Source: Polyangiaceae bacterium (lineage in GTDB: Bacteria; Myxococcota_A; Polyangia; Polyangiales; Polyangiaceae). From it: a DNA stretch of 64,000 nucleotides. The stretch lies in assembly GCA_016712345.1 (NCBI GenBank), contig JADJRH010000001.1, positions 1,612,001 to 1,676,000 on the forward strand, read 5' to 3'. Made by a program: the position numbers and the translations under genes. The notes beneath the pieces are model-generated. The model was not told the DNA's origin and searched no databases. It was given only the letters and a program-made list of their open reading frames with translations. Shown piece by piece: positions 34,548-42,855 of this stretch (its first letter is position 1; each line of letters begins with the position of its first letter).

Positions 34548-36041
34548 CTACGGCACGGCAAGAACTTCAACGAATGCGGCCGCTGCCGAAACCGTTTTTG
34601 TTGCCGGGGTGAGCCTGCCCTGCGGCAGTCCGAAACGCCCGCTCACGTCATCCAAGGCTTTTTTGGTGCGGTTTTTGTCAATTGCAGCGCCCCCAATTCC
34701 AAGCCGAAGAGGCGCTCTTTCAAAAACGCCCGCGAGGAGTCCGGCGGTGGCGACAAATGACGCTTCATCAAACTTGCCGTCGGGCTGGCGATAGGTGAGC
34801 AGAACTTTGGCTTGAGTACCCGCATCGCGGGGTTTGGCGTCATCGGGAACGCTGCCCGCCTGCGAAGGTTCGGCCCGGGCGAGTGCATTGATCACCGCGG
34901 TGGAGATGGGCGTTGCTTCCGGTGACGGAGTTGCGAGAACTCCGGCGGCCCGCCAAATCGCCCATGAACGCTGAAACAAAGTGTCGAGCGTGACAGCGCC
35001 GCGACCCGAGAGGCCCGCGGCGCGAACATTGTCGGCGAGGGTTGCAGGCACCGACTGGCCAAGCGTCTGGAGCAACGCAATGGGCTCGGGAGCGTCTTTT
35101 GAAGTGGCCACAACTCGTGCTCCACCGGGCGCATCTTGAGCGAGTTTTCTCGCACCCGCGAGCCACGACGACGCCCATGTTGTGAGCGCGCGCGAGCGTT
35201 GTTCAATGAACCCGCGCGGAGCAACGGCTACGTACGGAATGAGCTTGGGAGCATCGGCGGTGGTGAGCAGCAGAGCGTTGCGAGATGTGTCGGGCGGCAG
35301 TGCACTCGACCGATCGATGGCTGCGATGGGTGCATCAGACGCGGGCGCGCCGGGGGACAAAAGTTTGACCTGCGACGGTGCGATTGTGCCTAGATCAAAA
35401 GCCCAAAGTGCAAGAAACGTTGCGGGGTGACCCGTGGATCCGGCGAGCTTGATTTCGCCTTTGGAGGGCCACTCATTTTTGGTGGACGCGATGGCTTCGC
35501 GGCCTCGCGACCAACCGACAACAAAGAACATGTCGAGCGAAAGAGCGCGCAGTCGCTCGTATGCAGCAACGAACGTGGGCAGCGGCAAAATGGCCACATC
35601 GGCGCCGTCTTTGTCTTCACCGCCGCGCGCGAGAGCCGCTTCAAGCGGGGCCGGCGTTGTGGCCACCGCAATTTGAACGTCGAGGCCGGAAGTAGCAAAA
35701 TCGCTTGTTTTTGAGGTGGAAACGCCTCCGTTAGCGAGTACACCCGGTGCTGCGAGATCCCACCCGAGAGCGATCACGCGAAGGGATCGATCCATCAGTT
35801 TGGGCGCGCCGGCATCGGAGTCTAAAGGTACACCTGCGGAGCCGGCTGCGGTGCTCGACGACCCGGGCGATCCCGACGCCGAAGCACTTGGAGAAGCGCT
35901 CGCCGCTGCGCTTGAAGTCGGAGAAACGGCTGTGATCTGCTCGGCGGGGGCCTGATGCGATCCGCGCTTTTGGATCACGAGCATGGCGACCCAACCGATC
36001 AAAGCTGCCACCAAAACGAAGGTGATGATCTTCTTTCGCAC
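34548..36041 (-). CDS. Membrane-anchored periplasmic binding-protein-like protein
   Basis: 497 residues. A short cytoplasmic MRKK and one transmembrane anchor (about 5-23) precede an Ala/Ser/Pro linker to about 80. The rest resembles ABC-transporter solute-binding domains of the NMT1/THI5 or SsuA kind: RVIALGWDLAAPGVLANGG, GLDVQIAVATTPAPLEAALA, GADVAILPLPTFVAAYERLR, VVGWSRGREAIAS, then KLAGSTGHPATFLALWAFDL. No permease or ATPase lies nearby, so it may be a sensor rather than a transport component. It starts three bases after the upstream protease gene, so the two form an operon. The C-terminal 120 residues have no feature I recognise. Assignment is by fold-like pattern only. Confidence 0.6.
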   Translation of the reverse strand: MRKKIITFVLVAALIGWVAMLVIQKRGSHQAPAEQITAVSPTSSAAASASPSASASGSPGSSSTAAGSAGVPLDSDAGAPKLMDRSLRVIALGWDLAAPGVLANGGVSTSKTSDFATSGLDVQIAVATTPAPLEAALARGGEDKDGADVAILPLPTFVAAYERLRALSLDMFFVVGWSRGREAIASTKNEWPSKGEIKLAGSTGHPATFLALWAFDLGTIAPSQVKLLSPGAPASDAPIAAIDRSSALPPDTSRNALLLTTADAPKLIPYVAVAPRGFIEQRSRALTTWASSWLAGARKLAQDAPGGARVVATSKDAPEPIALLQTLGQSVPATLADNVRAAGLSGRGAVTLDTLFQRSWAIWRAAGVLATPSPEATPISTAVINALARAEPSQAGSVPDDAKPRDAGTQAKVLLTYRQPDGKFDEASFVATAGLLAGVFERAPLRLGIGGAAIDKNRTKKALDDVSGRFGLPQGRLTPATKTVSAAAAFVEVLAVP

Positions 36042-36044
36042 AGC

Positions 36045-37346
36045 TCACCACCGCCCGTTCGCCGATTCACCAAAGCGCTTTTTCTTGGGGTATTCGGTCT
36101 TAATTAGCTTTTTCATCTCGTTCACAGGAACCGCAAGATTCAGGTTTTGAGCGCGACCAAACATGCCGCCGAGTTGCGCGGTGGTGATGCCGATGACCTC
36201 ACCGTGCATGTTGAATACGGGCCCGCCTGAATTGCCCGGCGACACCGGGACGCTCATTTGGATCCACGGACGACCTTCATACATGCGTCGCGCCGACACC
36301 AAACCGTCGGTCAGCGTGTGCTCAAGTCCGAGAGGATTTCCGATGGAAACGGCGCGTTCGCCGACCTGAATTTTGTCGGAATCACCAAGCGTGACAACGG
36401 TCAATTCGGCGGCGGTACCGTCTGAGGGCTTTTGCGGATCAATACGAATAAGCGCCAAATCGGCGGCTGCGTCGTCCTCAAGCAGCTCTGCATCGGTGTA
36501 CACAACTCCACCGAACGTCTTGATCTTCAGGACTCTCGCTTCGTCGATGACGTGGTGGTTGGTGACGATTGTGCCGATCTTGTCGATCACAAAACCGGTG
36601 CCGCCTCCCTCCCCGTTCGGGCCTCGCACGAAGATCGTTACAACCGCCGGGGCTAGTTCTTTGAAAATCTCGGCAGGGGTTTTTTCAGGGAGATCGGTTT
36701 TGGGAGCAACCGAAGCCGACGCGGTTGCAGTGGCCGTGGGGACCGCGCTTGCAGATGCGGAAACAGTGGGTGACGCGGTGGCCGATGCGCTCGCCGTTGG
36801 GGCCGCGGAAGCACTCGCAGACGCCGATGCGTCGACCGAAGGCGCGGGCGACGGAAAGTCGGCGTGTACACCTGCAAGAAAATACACCACGCGGGCAACC
36901 ACTTCATAACCGCTCTTCTGAAAGCGATCTCCTTCACGCGTGAGCAAGCCGCGCGTGCCGCCGTTGGCGACGGTTGCAAACACAAACCCGAACACCACCC
37001 AAATGACCGCCATGGTCTCTGTGATGATGCCCTTGGATCGTTCGGCGTCTCCCTCCGGGAGCAGGCGATCACCGATGGCGAGCGGAACCGCAAAGGTCAC
37101 AAACAGCGCGCCGAGCAAACGCGCATAACCGTTGTCGGTGAGCGCACCGATGCACGCCATCAATCCGATTAATGTGGCCACAAAGCCGGCCAGCATCGCG
37201 ACGACTTTGACCACGCGATAGAAAGCCAAAAACTGCGGCGAAGGTGGGCCGGATGTTTTGATCGGCGTGGGCGCTTTGGCCGGGGCTTTGGGAGTAGACG
37301 ACGCTTTGGGCGCGGCTTTGGGGGGCTCTTCGGAGGTTTTTGCCAT
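36045..37346 (-). CDS. HtrA/DegP-like S1C serine protease, membrane-anchored
   Basis: 433 residues from ATG 37346; the frame extends to 37418 but without support. An Ala/Pro/Lys-rich head is followed by three hydrophobic segments (about 48-70, 75-95 and 105-125). A long Ala/Ser/Pro/Thr linker follows, then a trypsin-like domain (about 245-415) with the His in TNHHVID, the Asp in AAADLALIRID and the Ser in SPGNSGGPVF, a complete catalytic triad. No PDZ domain follows the protease, unlike classical DegP. It likely cleaves envelope proteins from a membrane-tethered position. It is divergent from uvrC and followed three bases later by the binding-protein-like gene. Confidence 0.9.
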   Translation of the reverse strand: MAKTSEEPPKAAPKASSTPKAPAKAPTPIKTSGPPSPQFLAFYRVVKVVAMLAGFVATLIGLMACIGALTDNGYARLLGALFVTFAVPLAIGDRLLPEGDAERSKGIITETMAVIWVVFGFVFATVANGGTRGLLTREGDRFQKSGYEVVARVVYFLAGVHADFPSPAPSVDASASASASAAPTASASATASPTVSASASAVPTATATASASVAPKTDLPEKTPAEIFKELAPAVVTIFVRGPNGEGGGTGFVIDKIGTIVTNHHVIDEARVLKIKTFGGVVYTDAELLEDDAAADLALIRIDPQKPSDGTAAELTVVTLGDSDKIQVGERAVSIGNPLGLEHTLTDGLVSARRMYEGRPWIQMSVPVSPGNSGGPVFNMHGEVIGITTAQLGGMFGRAQNLNLAVPVNEMKKLIKTEYPKKKRFGESANGRW

Positions 37347-37470
37347 CGCTAGCGCCGCAAGCGTAAACCACAATCTTTGGCGCGCCGCACCTACCGCGAG
37401 CGGAGAAGGTTCGAACACGGAGGATTGGGCACTCTTGCAGCGTGCGCGAGGTGCTCATAAACATCGTTTT

Positions 37471-39567
37471 GTGAGCGAGCCCAAAGGCAACGATAACGAG
37501 CCGCACAAGGGGGATGACGACCCGGACGCGAGCGATAACGGTAAGAGCGAGGGTCATAACAAACCGGACAAGGGTGATAACAAGCCGGCAAAAGCCGATA
37601 AGGACGAGCGAGAGAAACTTCTTCTCGCAAAGCTTGAATCATTGCCCACTCGGTCGGGTTGTTATCTCTTTTATGACAAGAACCGGGCCTGCCTTTACGT
37701 TGGAAAAGCCAAAAGTTTAAGGGCTCGCGTTCGAAGCTATTTTCAAGAAAACACCGGGGACGAGCGATATTTCATACCGATATTGCGGCGGCTTGTGGCC
37801 GACCTTGAAACGGTGGTGACGGCCACCGAAAAAGAGGCCGCTGTATTGGAAAACGACCTCATTAAAAAGAACAAGCCGCGCTTCAATGTGAAGCTGCGCG
37901 ACGATAAAGACTTTTTGTGTTTGCGGCTCGATACGAAAAAAGAATGGCCGCTGCTTGAGACGGTGCGCCGTCCTGAAGAAGACGGGGCGCGTTATTTTGG
38001 TCCATATCATTCGGCCACAAGCGCGCGCCGAACGTTGCACCTCGTCAATAAACACTTTCAATTGCGAACGTGCACAGATGCCGATTTTGCGGCTCGAAAA
38101 AGGCCGTGTTTGCAATATCAAATCAAGCGCTGTTTAGCGCCCTGCGTGTATGAAGTTGATAAAGGTTATTACGATGAAATGGTGCGGAGTGTGGCGCTGT
38201 TTTTGGAGGGGCGACACGACGAATTGACAAGCAGCTTGGAAGACCGCATGCGGAGCGCGTCGCGCTCTATGGAGTTTGAACGCGCCGCCATTTATCGGGA
38301 CCAATTAAAGGCGATTGTGGCCATTCGCGAAGCGCAGCGGGTGGTGGCCATTAAAGATGTGGATCAGGACGTGGTGGGCCTTTATCGCGAAGGCAGCATT
38401 ATTGAGCTTGAGTTGCTTATTGTTCGAAGTGGGCACGTAAAAGACACGCTGTCGTTTTCATTGCGGGGAGTTGAGCTTCCTGACGAAGAGGTGTTGTCAG
38501 GTTTTTTGGGCGACTATTACGGTACCGTTGTCGACTCGGGAAACATTCCAGACGAAGTGTTGGTGCCCCTGCTGCCCGACGGCGCATCGGGTGTGGCGGA
38601 GTGGCTGACCGATCGGAGGGGTAAAAAAGCCGTCATTTTAAGGCCGCAGCGAGGCCCACGGGTAGATTTGCTCAAAATGGCGGCGGACAACGCACAGCAC
38701 GCATTCAAAGAAAAACAACGCGCCGGCGACGACCTTGTGGCCAGGCTCACCGATCTTCGGGATAAACTGCGTTTACCGTCCCTTCCCCGCCGAATTGAGT
38801 GTTGCGATATTTCGCATTTGGGGGGTGGTGACACGGTTGGTTCGATTGTGAGTTTGCTGGACGGCGCACCCGACAAAAAGCGGTACAAGAGTTACAACGT
38901 CAAGTCGGTGTCAGACGGGGACGACTACGGCGCCATGTACGAAGTATTGGCGCGGCGATTCAGGCGGGGAAAAGAAGCGCTGGGTGAAAAAGCGGAAGAC
39001 GACTCTGAAGATGGGGAGGAAACGTCGGAAGAGCGGGCGGACGAGATAGGTGGTAAGGGTAAAAAAGCCAAAGACGGCGATTGGGATCTACCCGATCTGT
39101 TGGTTGTAGACGGCGGTCGAGGTCAGTTGCAAGTTGCACTTTCTGCGGCAAAAGACCTGGGTTTGCACGGTCTACCCATTGTTGGGCTTGCCAAAGAACG
39201 CGAAACGGCGCTGGGTGAGAAACTGGTGGACCGGGTGTACCTTCCAGGTCAGAAAAATGGAATACCGCTGCGGCCCGGCAGTTCGTCGCTTTTCTTTTTG
39301 GCGCGCGCCCGCGACGAAGCCCATCGGTTTGCCAATTACGCGCGCGAACGGCTCGGAAAACGAGGTCGTCTGCGATCTGAACTGGATGACATTTCGGGAC
39401 TGGGAAGTGCCAAAAAAACCTTACTGCGCGAGTTGGGTAGTTTGACGGCTGTGCGCGCCGCCACCGACGCTCAGATTTTGGCGGTTCCCGGCGTTACAAA
39501 GAGGCACTTGGCAGCGCTGAGAAAGGTGATCGCGGTGCCTGAAAAGGTGGAAGAGGGCGAGGAATAA
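37471..39567 (+). CDS. uvrC: Excinuclease ABC subunit C
   Basis: About 698 residues from GTG 37471. The start is uncertain: a TTG at 37435 preceded by GGAGGA is an alternative, and the open frame continues upstream over the opposite-strand protease gene. An N-terminal 45-residue charged tail (Asp/Lys/Asn repeats) precedes the GIY-YIG nuclease domain (SLPTRSGCYLFYDKNRACLY, VGKAKSLRARVRSYF). Then come the Cys-containing region CLQYQIKRCLAPC, a UVR motif, the RNase H-like domain (IECCDISHLGGGDTVGSIV ... DLLVVDGGRGQL) and C-terminal HhH motifs. A 50-residue acidic insertion (about 540-590) splits the nuclease domain. UvrC makes both incisions in nucleotide excision repair. Its stop is six bases from the facing metX stop. 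Confidence 0.96.
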   Translation: MSEPKGNDNEPHKGDDDPDASDNGKSEGHNKPDKGDNKPAKADKDEREKLLLAKLESLPTRSGCYLFYDKNRACLYVGKAKSLRARVRSYFQENTGDERYFIPILRRLVADLETVVTATEKEAAVLENDLIKKNKPRFNVKLRDDKDFLCLRLDTKKEWPLLETVRRPEEDGARYFGPYHSATSARRTLHLVNKHFQLRTCTDADFAARKRPCLQYQIKRCLAPCVYEVDKGYYDEMVRSVALFLEGRHDELTSSLEDRMRSASRSMEFERAAIYRDQLKAIVAIREAQRVVAIKDVDQDVVGLYREGSIIELELLIVRSGHVKDTLSFSLRGVELPDEEVLSGFLGDYYGTVVDSGNIPDEVLVPLLPDGASGVAEWLTDRRGKKAVILRPQRGPRVDLLKMAADNAQHAFKEKQRAGDDLVARLTDLRDKLRLPSLPRRIECCDISHLGGGDTVGSIVSLLDGAPDKKRYKSYNVKSVSDGDDYGAMYEVLARRFRRGKEALGEKAEDDSEDGEETSEERADEIGGKGKKAKDGDWDLPDLLVVDGGRGQLQVALSAAKDLGLHGLPIVGLAKERETALGEKLVDRVYLPGQKNGIPLRPGSSSLFFLARARDEAHRFANYARERLGKRGRLRSELDDISGLGSAKKTLLRELGSLTAVRAATDAQILAVPGVTKRHLAALRKVIAVPEKVEEGEE

Positions 39568-39573
39568 AAGAAG

Positions 39574-40677
39574 TCAGCGGGGAGCGACGTCGGTCAGGAA
39601 GTTGGAAATGGCGCTTGTGACTTGGTCCCATTCAATGAGAAACGCGTCGTGGCCGTGGATGGAGTTGAATTCTACATAGCGGGCGTTGCCCAGGTGTTGG
39701 GCGAGTTCTTTTTGCTCGTGGACGGGGTAGAGAACGTCCGACGAAATGCCGGCGCAAAGGGCTGGCACGCGAATGGTTTTTAATACATCTTCGTAGGGGC
39801 CGCGACCGCGCGAAATGTCGTGCTGGTCCATGGCCCAGGTGATGTAGAGGTAAGTGCACGCGTCGAATCGCTCAACAAGTTTTTGGCCCTGGTAGCGGAG
39901 ATAGCTTTCTACCTGAAAGGGGTTTTCGGCGTCGAAATAGCGGTCTTGGTGCACGCGGTCGCGTTTGAATTTGAGGGCGTATTCTGCATCGCTGCGGTAA
40001 GAAATCATGGCGATGCTGCGAGCAATTCCAATACCGCGGGCGGGTTGAGCGGTATAGTTTCCACCGTTAAAGTCAGGGTCGAGCAAAATGGCCTGACGCT
40101 GCGGTTCGTGCAGGGCAACGCACCAGGCGGAATGTCGCCAGGCGGTGGCAATGGGCATGATTGATTGGACCATGGATGGGTAGAGGAGCGGCCATTCTAA
40201 AACTTGCATGCCTCCCATGGATCCGCCGGCTACGGTGACGAGTTTTTTTATACCAAGAGCATCACACGTGGCTTTTTGGAGGTGCACCATGTCGCGAATG
40301 GACATTTGTGGAAAGCTCATTCGCCATGGGAGGCCTGTTTTGGGGTTGATAGACGTGGGGCCTGTTGTGCCGTAACAACCGCCGAGAACGTTGGTGCAAA
40401 CAACGAAATATTTGTTTGTATCAAATGCTCGACCGGGGCCGATGAGCGGATCCCACCAGCCGGGCGCCGTTTCGTTGGGGTTGTTGTACCAAGCGGCGTG
40501 CGCACTGCCTGTTAATGCGTGGCAAATGAGAACGGCGTTGTCGCCCGCGGAATTGAGCTGACCGTACGTTTCAAAAGCGACTTGGACCGGTGAGAGATCG
40601 GCACCGACTTCCATGCGAAAGGGCGCGTTCTCAAACAAAGTGATTGACTGAGCCTGTGCGATCAGTTTCTCGGTCAT
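39574..40677 (-). CDS. metX: Homoserine O-acetyltransferase
   Basis: 367 residues. Alpha/beta-hydrolase-type acyltransferase: DNAVLICHALTGSAHAAWY, GGCYGTTGPTSINP, nucleophile Ser in VAGGSMGGMQVLEWPLLYP (about 153), Asp in the region of GISSDVLYP, and the terminal His in IHGHDAFLIE. It activates homoserine for methionine synthesis, using acetyl-CoA (or succinyl-CoA; the choice cannot be read by eye). The partner metY lies about 2.2 kb upstream on the same strand; the two are often adjacent in bacteria, but here an ATPase/RloB pair lies between them. The ATG at 40677 is preceded by one of the two direct repeats (40690-40730). Confidence 0.95.
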   Translation of the reverse strand: MTEKLIAQAQSITLFENAPFRMEVGADLSPVQVAFETYGQLNSAGDNAVLICHALTGSAHAAWYNNPNETAPGWWDPLIGPGRAFDTNKYFVVCTNVLGGCYGTTGPTSINPKTGLPWRMSFPQMSIRDMVHLQKATCDALGIKKLVTVAGGSMGGMQVLEWPLLYPSMVQSIMPIATAWRHSAWCVALHEPQRQAILLDPDFNGGNYTAQPARGIGIARSIAMISYRSDAEYALKFKRDRVHQDRYFDAENPFQVESYLRYQGQKLVERFDACTYLYITWAMDQHDISRGRGPYEDVLKTIRVPALCAGISSDVLYPVHEQKELAQHLGNARYVEFNSIHGHDAFLIEWDQVTSAISNFLTDVAPR

Positions 40678-40689
40678 GTGGGGATCGAG

Positions 40690-40730
40690 GAGGCTACCAC
40701 GACAATACCCCCTTCCGACAGAAAAAGTGG
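40690..40730 (+). repeat. Direct repeat, copy next to metX
   Basis: Contains GAGGCTACCAC (40690-40700) and, after 19 bases, AGAAAAAGTG (40720-40729). The same two blocks in the same order occur at 42772-42782 and 42789-42798 with a 6-base gap. The copies flank the ATPase/RloB gene pair exactly, 2082 bp apart. They could be duplication scars of an insertion, recombination sites or shared promoter elements. Confidence 0.6.
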
Positions 40731-40746
40731 AAAAGCGCGGCTCCGA

Positions 40747-41391
40747 TCACCGTGGAGCGACGAAGTTTCTTGGGAGCCGCATTGTCAGGCGGTGAACGTG
40801 CGTACCCACCTCGACCGGCCAACGCGCCTCGTTGTCGATCTTTTTCGCGCGCTCTTCGGCAGCAAATAACTTTTCGGCAGTATAGAGCGACGGATCGAGC
40901 ATGCGCTTATTGTAATGACCAGTTAAGCGACGAAGCTTGTCCACACAAGCAGCCGCTGCCGATGAGTTTTCACCGTGAGTAACAAGGTCACTCAGATTGT
41001 CTGTTTCGTGAAGAATTAGCCATACCTCAAAACAGGGATTGGAGGCGGCCAAGAGGTAGCCTTTTTGATCAGCCAATAAAGCGACGTCGCTCAGTTCCTT
41101 GTCGCGATGATGGTCGATGTCGGGCAGGAGCCAGAACTCATCTTGCGGAAGCTTTGTGTCAAGGCCTTTTCTCACATCATCAAGTCTGTACACAAGCTGT
41201 TTGGGTGCTGATTGACCACCAGTGGAAGGGAGAACAATGAGTTTTACGCGAGAGCGATCGATGACACCGTTGGATTGCAGCGCTCGAAAATAGAGATCGG
41301 CGGCGTAAGTGCCTTCAGAGGCGATATAATAGATGGCAGCGTCGCGAACGTTCACTCGCCTGTCCAACAACTTTCGCCGAGAAGTACTCAT
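40747..41391 (-). CDS. RloB-family protein (Toprim-like putative nuclease, AbiLii-like)
   Basis: 214 residues from ATG 41391, overlapping the upstream ATPase stop by four bases (ATGA), a typical coupled pair. RloB features: RRKLLDRRVNVRDAAIYYIA with SEG at the Toprim glutamate position (IASEGTYAADLYF), the acidic pair DID in FWLLPDIDHHRDKE, and the family hallmark NPCFEVWLILHETD. RloB proteins accompany SMC/OLD-like ATPases in restriction-linked loci and in the abortive phage-defence system AbiL. Expected role: an effector nuclease controlled by the ATPase. The usual CEG motif is SEG here; the Glu is retained. The cassette sits between metY and metX. Confidence 0.85.
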   Translation of the reverse strand: MSTSRRKLLDRRVNVRDAAIYYIASEGTYAADLYFRALQSNGVIDRSRVKLIVLPSTGGQSAPKQLVYRLDDVRKGLDTKLPQDEFWLLPDIDHHRDKELSDVALLADQKGYLLAASNPCFEVWLILHETDNLSDLVTHGENSSAAAACVDKLRRLTGHYNKRMLDPSLYTAEKLFAAEERAKKIDNEARWPVEVGTHVHRLTMRLPRNFVAPR

Positions 41392-42716
41392 TGAGCAGCG
41401 TTTTTCCAACCCAGGCGAGCTGGATCACCGATGAAGGGAATTGCGCCAAAACGACCTTGTAAATAGCCCTTTTCTATTTGGGTACCAAGTGCACCAAGCT
41501 GGTCGGACTTGAACTCTGCCAGCGAATAGAGATTGGTTGCTCCTGCTGGGTTTTTTTCTGTGAACCAAATGGCGTCGCTGCTGAGGAGTTCCAGGTCGAG
41601 AAGATTTGTGTCGTGGGTAGTAAAAACAAGCTGACGGGTGTTTTCAGCGGCCAAAAAGCGGCTCACAAACTCACGGGTCAATAATGGGTGGAGGCTGCGC
41701 TCCAGTTCGTCGATGGCATAGAGGGTTATCGACTCCTCTCCAGAAACGCCGCTCAACGCAGGTGCAAGTTGCAGGAGACGCTTGGTGCCGTCTGATTCTT
41801 CGTAGAACGTGAATGGGACTTCGCCACCGTCGATGGCTCGGTGAACAGCCATGACCACCCTGACATCGGTTTTGCCGTCTTTTTCTTCCATGTGCCAGAG
41901 TCCCGAAGCAGCCAATTTTGCCATTTCGGCAACGAGGACGGCTGCTTCTTCGCGAGACCCATTCTTTTCGTACAAGTCAACCCCGATGCCTTCTGAGAAG
42001 CGCCGAATCTCGATTTTTTCGATACCCGTGCCCATGCTCGCTAGCAGCAACCCGAACTCAGCTGCCAAGTCGGGGTTGGTTTCGATCAATTTCACCGTGG
42101 AGGTGAAGGGGATATCCGGTCGGACAACGCGACATGCGCACAGGCTGTCAATCACTGGTGTCAACTCGACGACGTTGCGCTCAGAAGCTTCCGTCAGAAA
42201 GAGTTGGTTTGGGCGGGTGCCCTCGGCAACGTATTCAATAAAAGTAGAGCGGGCGGTTTTTGATAAACCTTCACCCAGCTTGATCTCGCCTTTTTCGCGC
42301 GTGAAAAGAGCCTGTTCTTGATCGCCCGAGATGCAGTAAAGCCATTCTGAGACGACTGTGGTTTGCGTTATTTCAAACCCGTAAGAAAAGCGCTTTTCAG
42401 ATACGGCAATTTCCCACTCAAACCGGCTGGGCTTTGTCATACATGCCGGGTCAAGCTTGTGCGGTCTGGCGGGTAACGGATCTCTGGCCCGCGTTCCTTT
42501 GCGAACGAGTTCAATACCGGTGTCGAGGGCTTTTATGAGGTTGGATTTGCCCGAGGCATTGGCTCCGTAGATGGCTGAGCACCTGAGGATGCCTCTGTTT
42601 TCAGGGCCAGAAACAACGATATGCTGCGGATGGCTGACACCGGGAGCCGCCAGCATGCTGAGAACAGTCGGCTCCCGAAAGGAGAGGAAGTTTTCGACCG
42701 AAAATTGCAGCAGCAT
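41388..42716 (-). CDS. AAA_15/AAA_21 (ABC-like) ATPase, RloA/AbiLi-like
   Basis: 442 residues from ATG 42716; a GTG at 42728 with GGAGG close upstream is an alternative. It opens with MLLQFSVENFLSFREPTVL, the common start of AAA_15 ATPases, then Walker A GANASGKSNL (about 51-60). A long coiled insertion follows, then the signature-like region SDGTKRLLQLAPAL, Walker B LYAIDELERSLHP and the switch His in FTTHDTNLL. All ATPase elements are intact. Similar ATPases pair with Toprim or RloB effectors in AbiL, PARIS and OLD-type defence, where the ATPase senses a phage trigger. Coupled to rloB by an ATGA overlap. A phage-defence role here is inference from pairing. Confidence 0.85.
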   Translation of the reverse strand: MLLQFSVENFLSFREPTVLSMLAAPGVSHPQHIVVSGPENRGILRCSAIYGANASGKSNLIKALDTGIELVRKGTRARDPLPARPHKLDPACMTKPSRFEWEIAVSEKRFSYGFEITQTTVVSEWLYCISGDQEQALFTREKGEIKLGEGLSKTARSTFIEYVAEGTRPNQLFLTEASERNVVELTPVIDSLCACRVVRPDIPFTSTVKLIETNPDLAAEFGLLLASMGTGIEKIEIRRFSEGIGVDLYEKNGSREEAAVLVAEMAKLAASGLWHMEEKDGKTDVRVVMAVHRAIDGGEVPFTFYEESDGTKRLLQLAPALSGVSGEESITLYAIDELERSLHPLLTREFVSRFLAAENTRQLVFTTHDTNLLDLELLSSDAIWFTEKNPAGATNLYSLAEFKSDQLGALGTQIEKGYLQGRFGAIPFIGDPARLGWKNAAQ

Positions 42717-42771
42717 TGGGGGCCTCACTCACCTCCATGTATCGGAAACGTGACCAATACAGGAACAGAAC

Positions 42772-42798
42772 GAGGCTACCACAGCTGAAGAAAAAGTG
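42772..42798 (+). repeat. Direct repeat, copy next to the ATPase gene
   Basis: GAGGCTACCAC at 42772-42782 and AGAAAAAGTG at 42789-42798, matching 40690-40700 and 40720-40729 exactly in sequence and order, with a shorter gap (6 against 19 bases). It lies 56 bases upstream of the ATPase start, in the metY-ATPase gap. Confidence 0.6.
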
Positions 42799-42855
42799 CG
42801 GCGAATCGTATGAAACGATGACGTAGCCAAGCCGCTGTGGGCTCGGGGCGGTGGG

